Below are positions 52,401 through 60,681 of a stretch of DNA of 62,122 nucleotides, piece after piece. The notes below the pieces were generated by a model. That model made no database searches, was not told the DNA's origin, and was given only the letters and a program-made list of their open reading frames with translations. Made by a program: the position numbers and the translations under genes. Origin of the DNA: CAYVTZ01 sp964454685 (GTDB taxonomy: Bacteria > Bacillota > Clostridia > Christensenellales > Christensenellaceae); NCBI GenBank assembly GCA_964454685.1, contig CAYVTZ010000016.1:1-62122 (forward strand). The letters run 5' to 3'. Numbering within the stretch: the first letter of the stretch is position 1; every line of letters starts with the position of its first letter.

Positions 52401-52675
52401 CGGGTGCTTTCCGGCTTAGGGATAGCGCGGGTTTGCTCCTGCGGTGCACCGTCACGCGGGGGGCGCGCAGAATCCGGACGAGACGAAACAGCAGGGCGCC
52501 GGTATTCTTGAAAATCCAAGTCCTGCTGCGGGGTATGAAGTCGGCGCGGGGCGGTTTGATCGTGCGATTCGCCGATCTTACGCGGGCCGTTTTGCTCGGT
52601 GTGTTGACCCGAATCCGTGTTGAAGGAAGCATCCGACGCTCGGCGCTTTCCTTTATTGTGATCGGATTGATCCAT
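49466..52675 (-). CDS. Class A penicillin-binding protein (transglycosylase/transpeptidase, PBP1A)
   Basis: The 1069-residue protein polymerises and cross-links peptidoglycan. A polar, probably disordered cytoplasmic N-terminus (~1-225) precedes one membrane helix (about 228-258). GT51 follows with the catalytic Glu in AVEDIRFKDHDG and GGSTITQQLVKN. The transpeptidase has SSIKP (SxxK), SWN (SxN) and KTGT (KTG). The C-terminus is Cys-containing, then Pro/Thr-rich. Length exceeds usual PBP1A mainly by the N-terminal region. GGAGG before the ATG supports this start. Confidence 0.95.
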   Translation of the reverse strand: MDQSDHNKGKRRASDASFNTDSGQHTEQNGPRKIGESHDQTAPRRLHTPQQDLDFQEYRRPAVSSRPDSARPPRDGAPQEQTRAIPKPESTRYQHANPRYGQRMDRAGDPFPVYDEREHLTPIDQNYDPYEEYDAIQDDAPLYTPSGASKVSPIQSGFAKLAGMFSRSKKAPQSATPGEDETVVFDDGFSMDLSQKEALHNTQELPAFFRKRRTFRTLFKPRDTKPNFFVGVFLTTAKVLFAVIFIVISMGVGTVFGVANTYLDTTPELDTGKLAEQTLSSNIYDLDGNLLATYYGSENREWAPLESIPVDLQNAIIAVEDIRFKDHDGVDYRRLLGAFVSNLSSSSVEGGSTITQQLVKNKLLTNERSYKRKLQEAYLATQLEKKYSKDEILEAYLNSIPLGGIVYGVKAAAKDYFGKELSQLTLREMACLAAITQNPSKLNPRSATYNGKEDQYLFGKKGLIDRINIILERMYWAGMISEAQFNEARIPYEVYSQPGYLDTWKAEMNILEKSPAIELYQYPHFVEYVVHQVQTFMLRDQNLDDTKENRQKVDKEMRAGGYKIYATINPEIQKAVQSTLSEYEDYPSFGKEANNVKILKDNAGNEIEVAQPQAAAVVMENETGYLRAIVGSRDEPTQRLTYNRAYQGQMPVGSSIKPIAVYGPAMDNGYGAGGPVANIEVPIEGWDTEKGHPLTSKGTPGPASFRTAIVKSWNISAGRTLMELISPSISVEYLRNLGVSEENINSTPVGLAMGQSTVSPVEMAGAYSAFSRYGEYWEPISFTKVVDSAGSTIIDAEAERIKRNVFKPSTAWLLTDILTEATSSEGTGHRARLEGMTTAGKTGTVVDNKGVFFSGLTPYYTSALWIGHDDYISMPGSSSATKVSAPLWKKYMQKIHEGKTDKPFYAETPDQMGLTQVAICQYSGKLPSASCAAQFTDYIAVEDVPTETCTWCTGGEGTAICAASEMLFHEGYCPPDQYAIRQQTSFPDTSPYYWQATGQDPRSTDVRTGQVSSQAPTEYCNIHLWAYAVDPVPPPDPNAPVTPEVPNTPTQTQPPEIEGPAVEDLAAAQ

Positions 52676-53063
52676 GTATACCTCCGGGAATGCGAGACGC
52701 AGCGATGAAGCTGCGTAAATCGCATTTGTTTGCTTACGTTTGCTGCGCAGTCCGGCAGCCTGTTCTGCATTCCGGCGCTGCCGGAACTAGGACACAGTGC
52801 GTCCGGCGGATGCTGCCGATCATTTCGGCGTGAACGCGGGGCGACCGGCATGCATACCGATTGCGCGGTACATCAGTTGTGTGCGCAGCGCGTTATTTTG
52901 CGCTTGCTGCAATCATTTTGTATCTGATTGTATCACAAAATGCGCAATGCAGGAACGCTTTTCATAAAATATTCATATTGAAAAGAGAGGCGACGTGCGA
53001 CCGAGTGCGTTGAACACGCATGCACAGAGGGCGAGCCATCGCTAGAAGGGGCAATCCTGATGG
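52676..53063. other. Divergent intergenic region (PBP1A and foldase)
   Basis: No gene is supported. On the minus strand TACAAT near 52936 may be the -10 of the PBP gene with a poor -35. The plus-strand foldase promoter begins at 53064. The middle has no recognisable element. Confidence 0.4.
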
Positions 53064-53092
53064 TTGCAAAACGTGAAGGGATGGTGTATAAT
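53064..53092 (+). promoter_or_regulatory. Promoter of the foldase lipoprotein gene
   Basis: TTGCAA (53064-53069) and TATAAT (53087-53092) are separated by exactly 17 bases. Transcription should start near 53099, 100 bases before the ATG. Confidence 0.8.
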
Positions 53093-53198
53093 ATCTCGCG
53101 GTATATCATTTTGCGGCAGGCAGGGTATGCAGGCCGTAAAACCAACGTGGTACAAAAGATTTTCGCGCAGGAGCGTAAATGAGAGGAACAAACGAAAG

Positions 53199-54392
53199 AT
53201 GAAGAAAATTTTGATTGTGGCAATCAGCATTTGTCTGGTGTTCGCGCTTGCGGCGTGCTCCATGGTAACCGTGAATCCGGAAAAGGATGCGGCGCAGGTG
53301 GTGGCGGAGGTGAACGGCACACCGCTTTACAAAGGCGACTATGTATCGGGCTATCAAAACATGATGAGCGCATACGGCATGACGGAGGATTACTTCCTTG
53401 CGCAGACCGATGGAAGGAAGCAGCTTGACCAGTTTCGCACGGATGTGCTGAATGAGATGATCAATCAGGAGCTGCTGTATCAGCATGCGGTGGCGGAGGG
53501 TCTGGTGGATACTTCCGATACGGCGCGCGCGGAAAAGAAGAAGGAAATTGAGGATTCGCTGGCGCAAACCAAACAGTTGCTTTTAGAGGATGCGCAGGCA
53601 TCGGGTGCAGAAAACGCGGAGGCGGAAGCACAAAAGACGTATGATCAGTATTTGAAAGACGTGGGAATGAACGACATCGAAAAAGCGATCGACAATGCGC
53701 TGCATTACGATGGCGTACAGGCGATGACAGAGAAGATTGAAAATGACGTGACATATACAGAGGAGCAGGCAAAGGAATATTACGACATGCAGGTGCAAAT
53801 GCAGGAAGGCGGCATGGGCACGGATGAAACCAACTATGATATGTATTCCATGTTTGGCCCGATTTATTATTATCCGCAGGGCTCGACGCAGGTGCAGCAA
53901 TATCTGATTCCGATGCCGGAGGAAGCGGCGACGCAGGTTACGCAGAAAACGGCGGAAGGCGACGAGGCAGGTGCGAAAGCAGCGCGCGACGCGGGTCTGA
54001 AAGAGATTGAGACGCAGGCAAACGCGGTATTGAAGCGGGTGCAGGATGGCGAGGAGCCGGACGCGATCAAAGAAGCAGAAGAGGGCATACAGACCGAGAC
54101 TGTGACGGTGGTACAGGCTTCTACTTCCTTTGCGCAGGAGATCAAGGATGCGGCGGCAGCGTTAAAAGCGAAAGGGGATGTATCCCCGCTGGTGGCGACG
54201 GATGAAGGATATTATATTTTGAGCTTTCTCAAAGATGCAAGCGGTGCAGTGCCTTTTGACGATGTGAAAGAGACCATCATGACCAGCCAGCTGCAGCAGG
54301 AAAAAACCAACAAGGTTTCGGAAATCGTCAAGGGCTGGGCGGACGAGAGTACCATCAAACGGTATGAGGATCGGCTGAAGATCAATCAATAA
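53199..54392 (+). CDS. Foldase lipoprotein, PrsA/SurA type (parvulin-like)
   Basis: The 397-residue protein has lipobox LAAC with lipidation at C20. A SurA_N-like helical region (AEVNGTPLYKGDYVSGYQN, DVLNEMINQELLYQHAV) is followed by a C-terminal part that resembles a peptidyl-prolyl isomerase domain (SFAQEIKDAAAALKAKGDVSPLVATDEGYYI). It would help fold exported proteins at the outer membrane face. It starts at 53199, where family-like MKK and lipobox begin; the ribosome site (GAGAGG) is a little distant. The isomerase motif is less complete than in PrsA, so activity is uncertain. Confidence 0.82.
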   Translation: MKKILIVAISICLVFALAACSMVTVNPEKDAAQVVAEVNGTPLYKGDYVSGYQNMMSAYGMTEDYFLAQTDGRKQLDQFRTDVLNEMINQELLYQHAVAEGLVDTSDTARAEKKKEIEDSLAQTKQLLLEDAQASGAENAEAEAQKTYDQYLKDVGMNDIEKAIDNALHYDGVQAMTEKIENDVTYTEEQAKEYYDMQVQMQEGGMGTDETNYDMYSMFGPIYYYPQGSTQVQQYLIPMPEEAATQVTQKTAEGDEAGAKAARDAGLKEIETQANAVLKRVQDGEEPDAIKEAEEGIQTETVTVVQASTSFAQEIKDAAAALKAKGDVSPLVATDEGYYILSFLKDASGAVPFDDVKETIMTSQLQQEKTNKVSEIVKGWADESTIKRYEDRLKINQ

Positions 54393-54527
54393 TCCGCTGT
54401 TGAACGCGACATTTTGAAAGATGACGCGCAGTCCATTTGAACGGAAACAGGTTTGAGATAGGTGGAATCCTCGCTCGCAATGCGCGCGGGGATTTGCTTT
54501 TTTAAAAAGGATACGGAGGAAAAAGAA

Positions 54528-55931
54528 ATGCTGACGATTTTGGCGCAGGCGGCGCGGTTTGACCGGTTGCCCATACAGGCGGTGACGCGGCTGGAACAGG
54601 CGCAGTGCATTTTGCTGCAAAGTGGTGTGTATGGATGCGGACGGGAGATTGCGCAGCGATACGCGCAGGCGCAGGCGCTGGATGCGCTGTTTGAGGAGTG
54701 CGCGGACTTTGATGTGCTTTGCGAGCGAGTGTGCGCAGAGGTGATGAGCCGTGCAACGCAGGCGGATGTGGTGTTCTGCATCAACGGTTTGCCGCATCAG
54801 AATTTGTTTGCGCGCGCGTTGATGCGGCGTACGGATTGTACCGTGCTGGCGGGTGGCGTATTGGATGAGGCATTGGCACGGGCGGTATGTTTTTTTGAAT
54901 TGGATGGTTTTGCGTGTGTGGATGCGCGTGAGATTGCGGGGTATTTTCCGGATACGTCCAAGGCGCTTGTGGTGACGGGTGTGGACAACACATACCAAGC
55001 GGTGGAAACCAAATTGCGGTTGAGTGAATATTACGCGCAGAGCCGCGGGGTGTGGTTTTGTGCGGGAGAGGCGCGCGAAGTGGCGTTGCTGGAAATAGAC
55101 CGCATACAAACATTTGAAGAAGGGGGTATTTTGATTTTTCCGGCGGTGCCGCTGGAGTGCAAGACGCGCTTTGGACTATATGACATTGTGGCGATCATGC
55201 AGCGGCTGCGTGATGTGGATGGCTGCCCGTGGGATGCGGAGCAGACGCACCGGACCTTGCGGCAGTTTCTGCTGGAGGAGGCATACGAAGCGGTGCAGGC
55301 GATTGACGACGACGATATGTTTGCGCTGTACGATGAACTGGGGGATGTGCTGCTGCAAATTGCGTTTCATGCGCAGATTGGCGCGGAATACGGGGCATTT
55401 GACATTGACGATGTGGCGAGCGCGGTGTGCTCCAAGATGATTTTGAGGCATCCGCACGTGTTTGGAGACGTGCAGGTCTCAGGATCGGGCGATGTGCTTA
55501 AAAACTGGGAGGAAATCAAAAAGAAGGAAAAGGGAAACGAGACCTACACCAGTGTATTACGCGATATCCCGCAGACGATGGGCGCGATGATGCGCGCGTT
55601 TAAAATACAAAAAAAGGCGGGCAACGTTGGATTTGATTGGGATGATGCGCTGCCGGCACTGGAAAAGGTGAAGGAGGAAACGGCGGAATTTGAGGCGGAG
55701 CTTGCCAAGCGGAACGAGGATTTGATGGAGCAGGAGGCGGGCGACTGGCTGTTTGCCATCATCAATGTGCTGCGGTTGTTGAAAATCAACCCTGAAGTGG
55801 CGCTGAGCCGCACCTGCGAAAAATTTATTCGACGATTTGCATATATGGAGGAGCACGCGGCAAAATCGCTGAAAGAGTTGACGCTTGCGGAAATGGACGC
55901 GTTGTGGGAGCAAGCGAAGCAAAAGCTGTGA
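54528..55931 (+). CDS. mazG: MazG-type nucleoside triphosphate pyrophosphohydrolase with diverged N-terminal domain
   Basis: The 467-residue protein has two MazG domains. The first (about 225-330) has the metal motif EEAYEAVQAID with DELGDVLLQ; the second (about 345-460) has EETAEFEAEL with EQEAGDWLF. It hydrolyses non-standard or damaged NTPs. The first ~200 residues occupy the place of the tetrapyrrole-methylase-like domain of YabN proteins but lack its glycine-rich cofactor loop, so that part is probably degenerate. GGAGGAAAA precedes the start. Position before HU and rqcP matches the Firmicutes yab region. Confidence 0.9.
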   Translation: MLTILAQAARFDRLPIQAVTRLEQAQCILLQSGVYGCGREIAQRYAQAQALDALFEECADFDVLCERVCAEVMSRATQADVVFCINGLPHQNLFARALMRRTDCTVLAGGVLDEALARAVCFFELDGFACVDAREIAGYFPDTSKALVVTGVDNTYQAVETKLRLSEYYAQSRGVWFCAGEAREVALLEIDRIQTFEEGGILIFPAVPLECKTRFGLYDIVAIMQRLRDVDGCPWDAEQTHRTLRQFLLEEAYEAVQAIDDDDMFALYDELGDVLLQIAFHAQIGAEYGAFDIDDVASAVCSKMILRHPHVFGDVQVSGSGDVLKNWEEIKKKEKGNETYTSVLRDIPQTMGAMMRAFKIQKKAGNVGFDWDDALPALEKVKEETAEFEAELAKRNEDLMEQEAGDWLFAIINVLRLLKINPEVALSRTCEKFIRRFAYMEEHAAKSLKELTLAEMDALWEQAKQKL

Positions 55932-56021
55932 AATTTGTTTATAATGTGCAATAAAACACTGTGAAATTGTCGAAAAAGTAAAAAAAATATGCGCAGGAAC
56001 ATGTTTTTCTGCAAAAAGTGG

Positions 56022-56050
56022 TTGCTTTTGAAAATCGGTTGTATTATAAT
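56022..56050 (+). promoter_or_regulatory. Promoter of the HU gene
   Basis: TTGCTT (56022-56027) and TATAAT (56045-56050) are separated by 17 bases. Confidence 0.82.
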
Positions 56051-56116
56051 CACCATTGTATCGCGCGTTGCGTCAATATTGAGACGCGCAGAATAATTCA
56101 TAAGGAGGAGAAGGTT

Positions 56117-56389
56117 TTGAATAAAACTGAACTCGTAGCTGCTATCGCGGCAAAGGCTGGTATTTCTAAAAAGGATGCGGAAGCTGCTCTGAGCGCTCTG
56201 ACGGAGAGCGTTGTTGAGACAGTAAAAACTGGGAAAAAAGTGCAGATTGTTGGTTTTGGTACGTTTGAGGCGAGAAATCGCGCTGCTAGAACGGGAATCA
56301 ACCCGCAGACCAAAGCACAGATCAAAATTCCGGCATCGAAAGTGCCTGCTTTCAAAGCCGGTAAAGCGTTCAAAGACGCGATCAACTAA
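56117..56389 (+). CDS. hup: Histone-like DNA-binding protein HU
   Basis: The 90-residue protein begins LNKTELVAAIAAKAGISKKDAE and has the beta-arm region GFGTFEARNRAARTGINPQT followed by PAFKAGKAFKDAI, all classic HU features. A TTG start at 56117, eight bases after AAGGAGG, gives exactly family length; no ATG is available close by. It dimerises and bends DNA in the nucleoid. It has its own promoter and terminator. Confidence 0.96.
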   Translation: MNKTELVAAIAAKAGISKKDAEAALSALTESVVETVKTGKKVQIVGFGTFEARNRAARTGINPQTKAQIKIPASKVPAFKAGKAFKDAIN

Positions 56390-56409
56390 TCGGAAAAGAC
56401 GGAACGAAG

Positions 56410-56434
56410 CCTCTGCAAGTGTGCAGGGGTTTTT
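56410..56434 (+). terminator. Terminator of the HU gene
   Basis: CCTCTGCA (56410-56417) and TGCAGGGG (56422-56429) pair around AGTG (one G-U), followed by TTTTTGTTTT. Confidence 0.85.
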
Positions 56435-56548
56435 GTTTTGTGCCAAAGAGGGCGCGGGATATTTTGCGATCGATTGCGCAGTGCGGTGTTTTTTTTAAGC
56501 AAGGGGAACGAGTAAGCACCCAAGATGTAAATGTTATGTGACCACGCA

Positions 56549-56577
56549 TTGAAAAAGGTATTCTTTTTTGATATACT
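56549..56577 (+). promoter_or_regulatory. Promoter of rqcP and the downstream housekeeping genes
   Basis: TTGAAA (56549-56554) and TATACT (56572-56577) are separated by 17 bases. The rqcP start is 23 bases downstream. Confidence 0.78.
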
Positions 56578-56599
56578 AACTCTGTTTGGGAGTAAAAAT

Positions 56600-56845
56600 A
56601 TGAGATTAGATAAATATTTAAAAGTTTCGAGACTGATTAAACGGCGCACGGTGGCACAGTCTGCCTGCGGCGGCGAACGCATTTTGGTAAACGGCAAGGC
56701 GCAAAAGAGCAGCTATGCTGTAAAAATTGGTGACGAGATTACCATTGATTTTGGCACAAAACCTTTAACGGTGCGCGTTGCAAAGATTGTGGACACCACC
56801 AAGAAGGCAGAGGCCGACGGGATGTATGAAGTAATCAGTGAATGA
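56600..56845 (+). CDS. rqcP: S4-domain RNA-binding protein RqcP (YabO)
   Basis: The 81-residue protein starts MRLDKYLKVSRLIKRRTVAQ, which agrees almost residue by residue with B. subtilis RqcP/YabO, and ends DTTKKAEADGMYEVISE. RqcP works with RqcH on stalled 50S subunits to add C-terminal alanine tails to incomplete proteins. GGGAG precedes the ATG. Neighbours mazG upstream and ispDF downstream fit the Firmicutes order, although yabP, yabQ and divIC are absent here. Confidence 0.93.
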   Translation: MRLDKYLKVSRLIKRRTVAQSACGGERILVNGKAQKSSYAVKIGDEITIDFGTKPLTVRVAKIVDTTKKAEADGMYEVISE

Positions 56846-56860
56846 CGCGGGAGGCGTGGC

Positions 56861-58021
56861 ATGAAGATTTGTGCGGTGATTCTGGCGGCGGGCAGCGGCC
56901 GGCGCATGGACATGGACACCAACAAGGTTTTTTTGAAATTTGATGAACAGAGCGCGGTGATGCGCTGCATTAAGGCGTTTGAGCAGACCGCCTTATTTTC
57001 CGGTCTGGTGGTGGTGTGCAAGCCGCAGGAACGCGAAATCATGGAAACTAAAATCAAGAAGCACTGTAAGCACCCGGGTGTGCGCGTGTGCGAAGGCGGA
57101 GCAGAACGTCAGGATTCGGTGCGCAATGCGCTGATGATGCTGGATGAGGACACCGATGTGGTGGCGGTGCACGATGCGGCGCGCTGCTTTGTGACGCAGA
57201 AAATCATTCAGGACTGTGTTTCCAGCGCCATACGCTATGGCAGTGGTGTGGCGGCGATGGCAGCGACAGACACCATCAAACGCGCCAAGAACGGTGTGGT
57301 TTTGGAAACGCTGGATCGCTCGGAGCTGGTTTGTGTGCAGACACCGCAGACCTTTACTTATGATTTGCTGTGCAAGGCTTATACGCAAGCGGAAGCGGAC
57401 GGTTTTCTGGGAACGGACGATGCTTCGCTGGTTGAGCGATTGGGCGCTCCGGTTCGCCTGGTGAGCGGGTCGCCGGACAATATCAAGCTGACCACGCGCT
57501 CGGACGTGCAAAAGGGCAGAGAGATCGTGCAGCGGGATTCTGCGCTGCGCATTGGCAATGGGTTCGATATGCATGCGTTTGCGACGGGCAGACGGCTGGT
57601 GCTGGGCGGCGTGGAGATTCCTTCGGAGATTGGGCTGGATGGGCATTCGGATGCGGATGTGTTGATCCATGCCATCATGGACGCGCTGCTGGGCGCGGCA
57701 CGGCTGGGAGATATCGGGGAGCTGTTTCCGCCGACGGATATGCGCTACAAAGACATCTATTCCATCGAATTGCTGCGCGAAGTGGGCGATTTGCTGAAAA
57801 AGTACGGCTATCGCATCATCAACATCGACAGTACGCTGATCATGCAGCGTCCGAAAGTGGCTGCTTACCGGCAGGAGATGATCGGCAACATTGCGGCGGC
57901 ACTGAATATGAACCGCGAATATATCAATGTAAAAGCGACCACGACGGAGCATCTCGGCTCGGTCGGGCGTGGCGAGGGTGCGGCGGCGCAGGCTGTCTGC
58001 ATTCTGCAAAGGAACGGGTGA
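56861..58021 (+). CDS. ispDF: Bifunctional IspD-IspF (MEP pathway)
   Basis: The 386-residue fusion has an IspD domain (about 1-225; AVILAAGSGRRM, CVQTPQTF, GTDDASLVE) and an IspF domain (about 230-386; GFDMHAF metal ligands, LDGHSDADVLIHAI, KATTTEHLG). IspD makes CDP-methylerythritol; IspF cyclises the later phosphate intermediate. IspE, between them in the pathway, is not in the window. GGGAGG precedes the start, 15 bases after rqcP. Confidence 0.96.
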   Translation: MKICAVILAAGSGRRMDMDTNKVFLKFDEQSAVMRCIKAFEQTALFSGLVVVCKPQEREIMETKIKKHCKHPGVRVCEGGAERQDSVRNALMMLDEDTDVVAVHDAARCFVTQKIIQDCVSSAIRYGSGVAAMAATDTIKRAKNGVVLETLDRSELVCVQTPQTFTYDLLCKAYTQAEADGFLGTDDASLVERLGAPVRLVSGSPDNIKLTTRSDVQKGREIVQRDSALRIGNGFDMHAFATGRRLVLGGVEIPSEIGLDGHSDADVLIHAIMDALLGAARLGDIGELFPPTDMRYKDIYSIELLREVGDLLKKYGYRIINIDSTLIMQRPKVAAYRQEMIGNIAAALNMNREYINVKATTTEHLGSVGRGEGAAAQAVCILQRNG

Positions 58022-58024
58022 CGG

Positions 58025-59209
58025 ATGGCGCGTAAGCATCTGAAAAAATACCGCCAAGTGCGGCGAAATATTGACTCTGCGCATCTGCGCCGTTATACGA
58101 TTGTGCGCGTTGTGCGGTTGGTGGCAGTGATTGCTGCGATTGCGGTCGGGGTCTGGGCGGCGGTGACCTTTGGTGTGCCGCTGGTGGAGGACCTCATCAA
58201 CAAGGTGGATCCGAGTGAGCGTTATCGCCCCAAGGTTCAGACCAACTTTTCAAAGGTGGAGATTGCGAAGGAAGAACCGGAAGAGCTGATACCCAAAGAA
58301 ATCTACCTCAATGAATACAAGGTGAAAAATGACCCCTTCATTGACAAAGAACGCATCATCTTTACCTCTCGCATCGAAAACAGCAATGTTTTTGCACTGG
58401 ATGGCGTGGTGTTATTTGATACCACTTCCGAGATGGCGAGCGTTTTACCGAATGTAGAAAAAAAATACGACAATTTGCTTTCGCCGGTGCTTTCGGGGAA
58501 TTATGCCGTTTGGATCGACAGCAAGGTGGGCGGCGGCGGTCGCATCGTCGGCTATGACATCTTGGCGCAGGAGCAGTTTTTGATTAAAGAATTTGCCTAT
58601 GCGCTGCCCACGCTTTCCATTGCGGGAACCAAGCTGGCATTCATGCAGTGGGCAGGGGATGCGCTGCAGCGTCTGTATGTCTATGATTTGCAAACGCGGC
58701 AGGCGGTGACGGCACGCGTTTACGAGACGAAGACGGGCAACGGGGATGTGGATATTTCCGAATCGGACATGGTTTGGGGGGAGACGACCTCGGACGGCAG
58801 AAGCATACTCAAGCGCATCGCGTTTGAAGGCAACCAGTCCCGCTTTGCGAATTATGAATTTGATATGGAAGTTTACGCGCCGAAAACGAATGGGCGCGAT
58901 CTGGTGTTCAGCACTGCGCGCAATCCGCAGAACGGCGATCTGATGCTTTCCGGCGAAGGGGGAACGCCCATCAAAATAACGGACGGCGTGACCAACTATG
59001 ACATTGGGGATAATTTCGTTGCGTATACCAAGGACGACAAAGTTTCGGTGGTGTATACCGATTCCCCGACGACGGAGACTTTGACCTCGGACGTTGCGAA
59101 AAATCTGCTGAATTGCGCAAACGGCAGCGGTATTTGCTACTACGATATCACAGACACTGCGGTTTCGGATGAAGTGGTGTGGTATGCGTATGTGCCGGAA
59201 ACGCAGTGA
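58025..59209 (+). CDS. Membrane-anchored, propeller-like extracytoplasmic protein, unknown
   Basis: The 394-residue protein has a basic N-terminus (RKHLKKYRQVRR), one membrane helix (about 28-52) and an outer domain of repeated beta segments with WxxS/D turns. Examples are ENSNVFALDGVVLFD, GNYAVWIDSKVGGG, SESDMVWGETTSDG and GDNFVAYTKDDKVSV, suggesting a TolB-like beta-propeller. No catalytic motif is seen. It starts four bases after ispDF and precedes radA, so it is part of this housekeeping transcript. Confidence 0.75.
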   Translation: MARKHLKKYRQVRRNIDSAHLRRYTIVRVVRLVAVIAAIAVGVWAAVTFGVPLVEDLINKVDPSERYRPKVQTNFSKVEIAKEEPEELIPKEIYLNEYKVKNDPFIDKERIIFTSRIENSNVFALDGVVLFDTTSEMASVLPNVEKKYDNLLSPVLSGNYAVWIDSKVGGGGRIVGYDILAQEQFLIKEFAYALPTLSIAGTKLAFMQWAGDALQRLYVYDLQTRQAVTARVYETKTGNGDVDISESDMVWGETTSDGRSILKRIAFEGNQSRFANYEFDMEVYAPKTNGRDLVFSTARNPQNGDLMLSGEGGTPIKITDGVTNYDIGDNFVAYTKDDKVSVVYTDSPTTETLTSDVAKNLLNCANGSGICYYDITDTAVSDEVVWYAYVPETQ

Positions 59210-59231
59210 GCGGCGGACATGAAGGAGAGAG

Positions 59232-60578
59232 ATGGCAAAGAGTAAGACACAATTTGTGTGCAGCGAATGTGGATACAAAACGGGAAGATGGCTGGGCAAA
59301 TGCCCGGACTGCGAGAGTTGGAACACGCTGATTGAGGAGCTGATCGAGACCGCGCCTGCCAAGCAACGGGCGGTGGCGGCTTCGCATGCGAAGGTATATA
59401 CATTTGACAGCATTCCGGAGGCATCCGAAGCGCGTGTTTGCACGGGGATTGCGGAGTTTGACCGCGTTTTGGGCGGTGGCGTTGTGCCGGGCGGTGTGAC
59501 GCTGGCGGGCGGTGAACCGGGCATCGGTAAGTCCACGCTGTTGTTGCAGGTGGCGAAAGAATTGACCCGCGCGGGAAGTGTACTGTATGTCTCTGGGGAG
59601 GAATCTCCCTCGCAGATTAAGATGCGTGCAAAGCGCCTGGGTGTGGAGGAGAACATCTTTTTGATGGCGGAGACCGAGCTTTCCAGCATATTGGCAGGCA
59701 TTGAGCAGGTGGCACCCCGCTTTCTGATCGTGGACTCCATTCAAACGTTGTATGATCAGACCATGAGCAGCGCGCCGGGCAGCGTTGCGCAGGTGCGCGG
59801 CTGTGCATCGCGGCTGACCATGGAGGCAAAGCGCGGGAATATTGCAACCTTCATCATCGGGCATGTAACCAAGGAAGGTGCGATTGCGGGCCCGCGCGTA
59901 TTGGAACACATTGTAGACACGGTGCTCTATTTTGAGGGGGAACGCGCCTCTAACCTGCGCATTTTGCGCGCGGTGAAGAACCGTTTTGGCTCGACCGACG
60001 AGATCGGAGTCTTTGAAATGCGGGACACCGGCATGGAAGAAGTGCCGAATCCCTCGCTTTTATTTGAAACAGAGGACAGTACAGGCATGAGCGGCATGAC
60101 CATTTTTGCGGCGACGCAGGGAACCCGCCCCATGCTGCTGGAGATTCAAGCGCTTTCTGCAACCACACAGCTTGCCATTCCACGCCGGTTGTGCTCCGGC
60201 ATGGACATTAACCGGATTTATATGATTTGTGCGGTGCTGGAAAAGAAGATTGGCATAAAGCTGTACAATCAGGATATTTTCATCAATGTGGCGGGTGGCA
60301 TTAAAATTCGGGAGCATGCGTCCGACCTGGCGCTGGCGGTAGCGATTGTTTCGACCATGCGCAATTTACCGGTGGATCGCCAGACGGCGTTTGTGGGCGA
60401 AATTGGTCTTGCGGGGGAAATTCGTCATGTGGCGCAGCTTTCCAAGCGCATTTCCGAGTGCGCGCGCATGGGGATGGAGCGGGTGTTTGTGCCAAAGCAA
60501 AGCTGGGACGGCACGGAGAAGAAGATTAAAGTGATTCCGGTGCGCACCCTGTTTGATGTTTTGACGCAGGTGTTTTGA
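59232..60578 (+). CDS. radA: DNA repair/recombination protein RadA
   Basis: The 448-residue protein has the N-terminal zinc finger C10-x2-C13...C24-x2-C27, Walker A GEPGIGKST, the RadA motif KNRFG and a C-terminal Lon-like domain. RadA is a branch-migration helicase-like ATPase that aids RecA recombination and repair. GGAGAG precedes the start. The Firmicutes neighbours yacL and ispDF are present, but disA, usually next to radA, is not. Confidence 0.96.
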   Translation: MAKSKTQFVCSECGYKTGRWLGKCPDCESWNTLIEELIETAPAKQRAVAASHAKVYTFDSIPEASEARVCTGIAEFDRVLGGGVVPGGVTLAGGEPGIGKSTLLLQVAKELTRAGSVLYVSGEESPSQIKMRAKRLGVEENIFLMAETELSSILAGIEQVAPRFLIVDSIQTLYDQTMSSAPGSVAQVRGCASRLTMEAKRGNIATFIIGHVTKEGAIAGPRVLEHIVDTVLYFEGERASNLRILRAVKNRFGSTDEIGVFEMRDTGMEEVPNPSLLFETEDSTGMSGMTIFAATQGTRPMLLEIQALSATTQLAIPRRLCSGMDINRIYMICAVLEKKIGIKLYNQDIFINVAGGIKIREHASDLALAVAIVSTMRNLPVDRQTAFVGEIGLAGEIRHVAQLSKRISECARMGMERVFVPKQSWDGTEKKIKVIPVRTLFDVLTQVF

Positions 60579-60681
60579 TTCGCGCATGCGGATTGCGGAC
60601 GACGCAGACAATGTTTGCGTTTGCGATGCGGACGGCGTGCGCAGGACTGGATGGAATAAAAACAAAAAAGGGGGTTTCATT

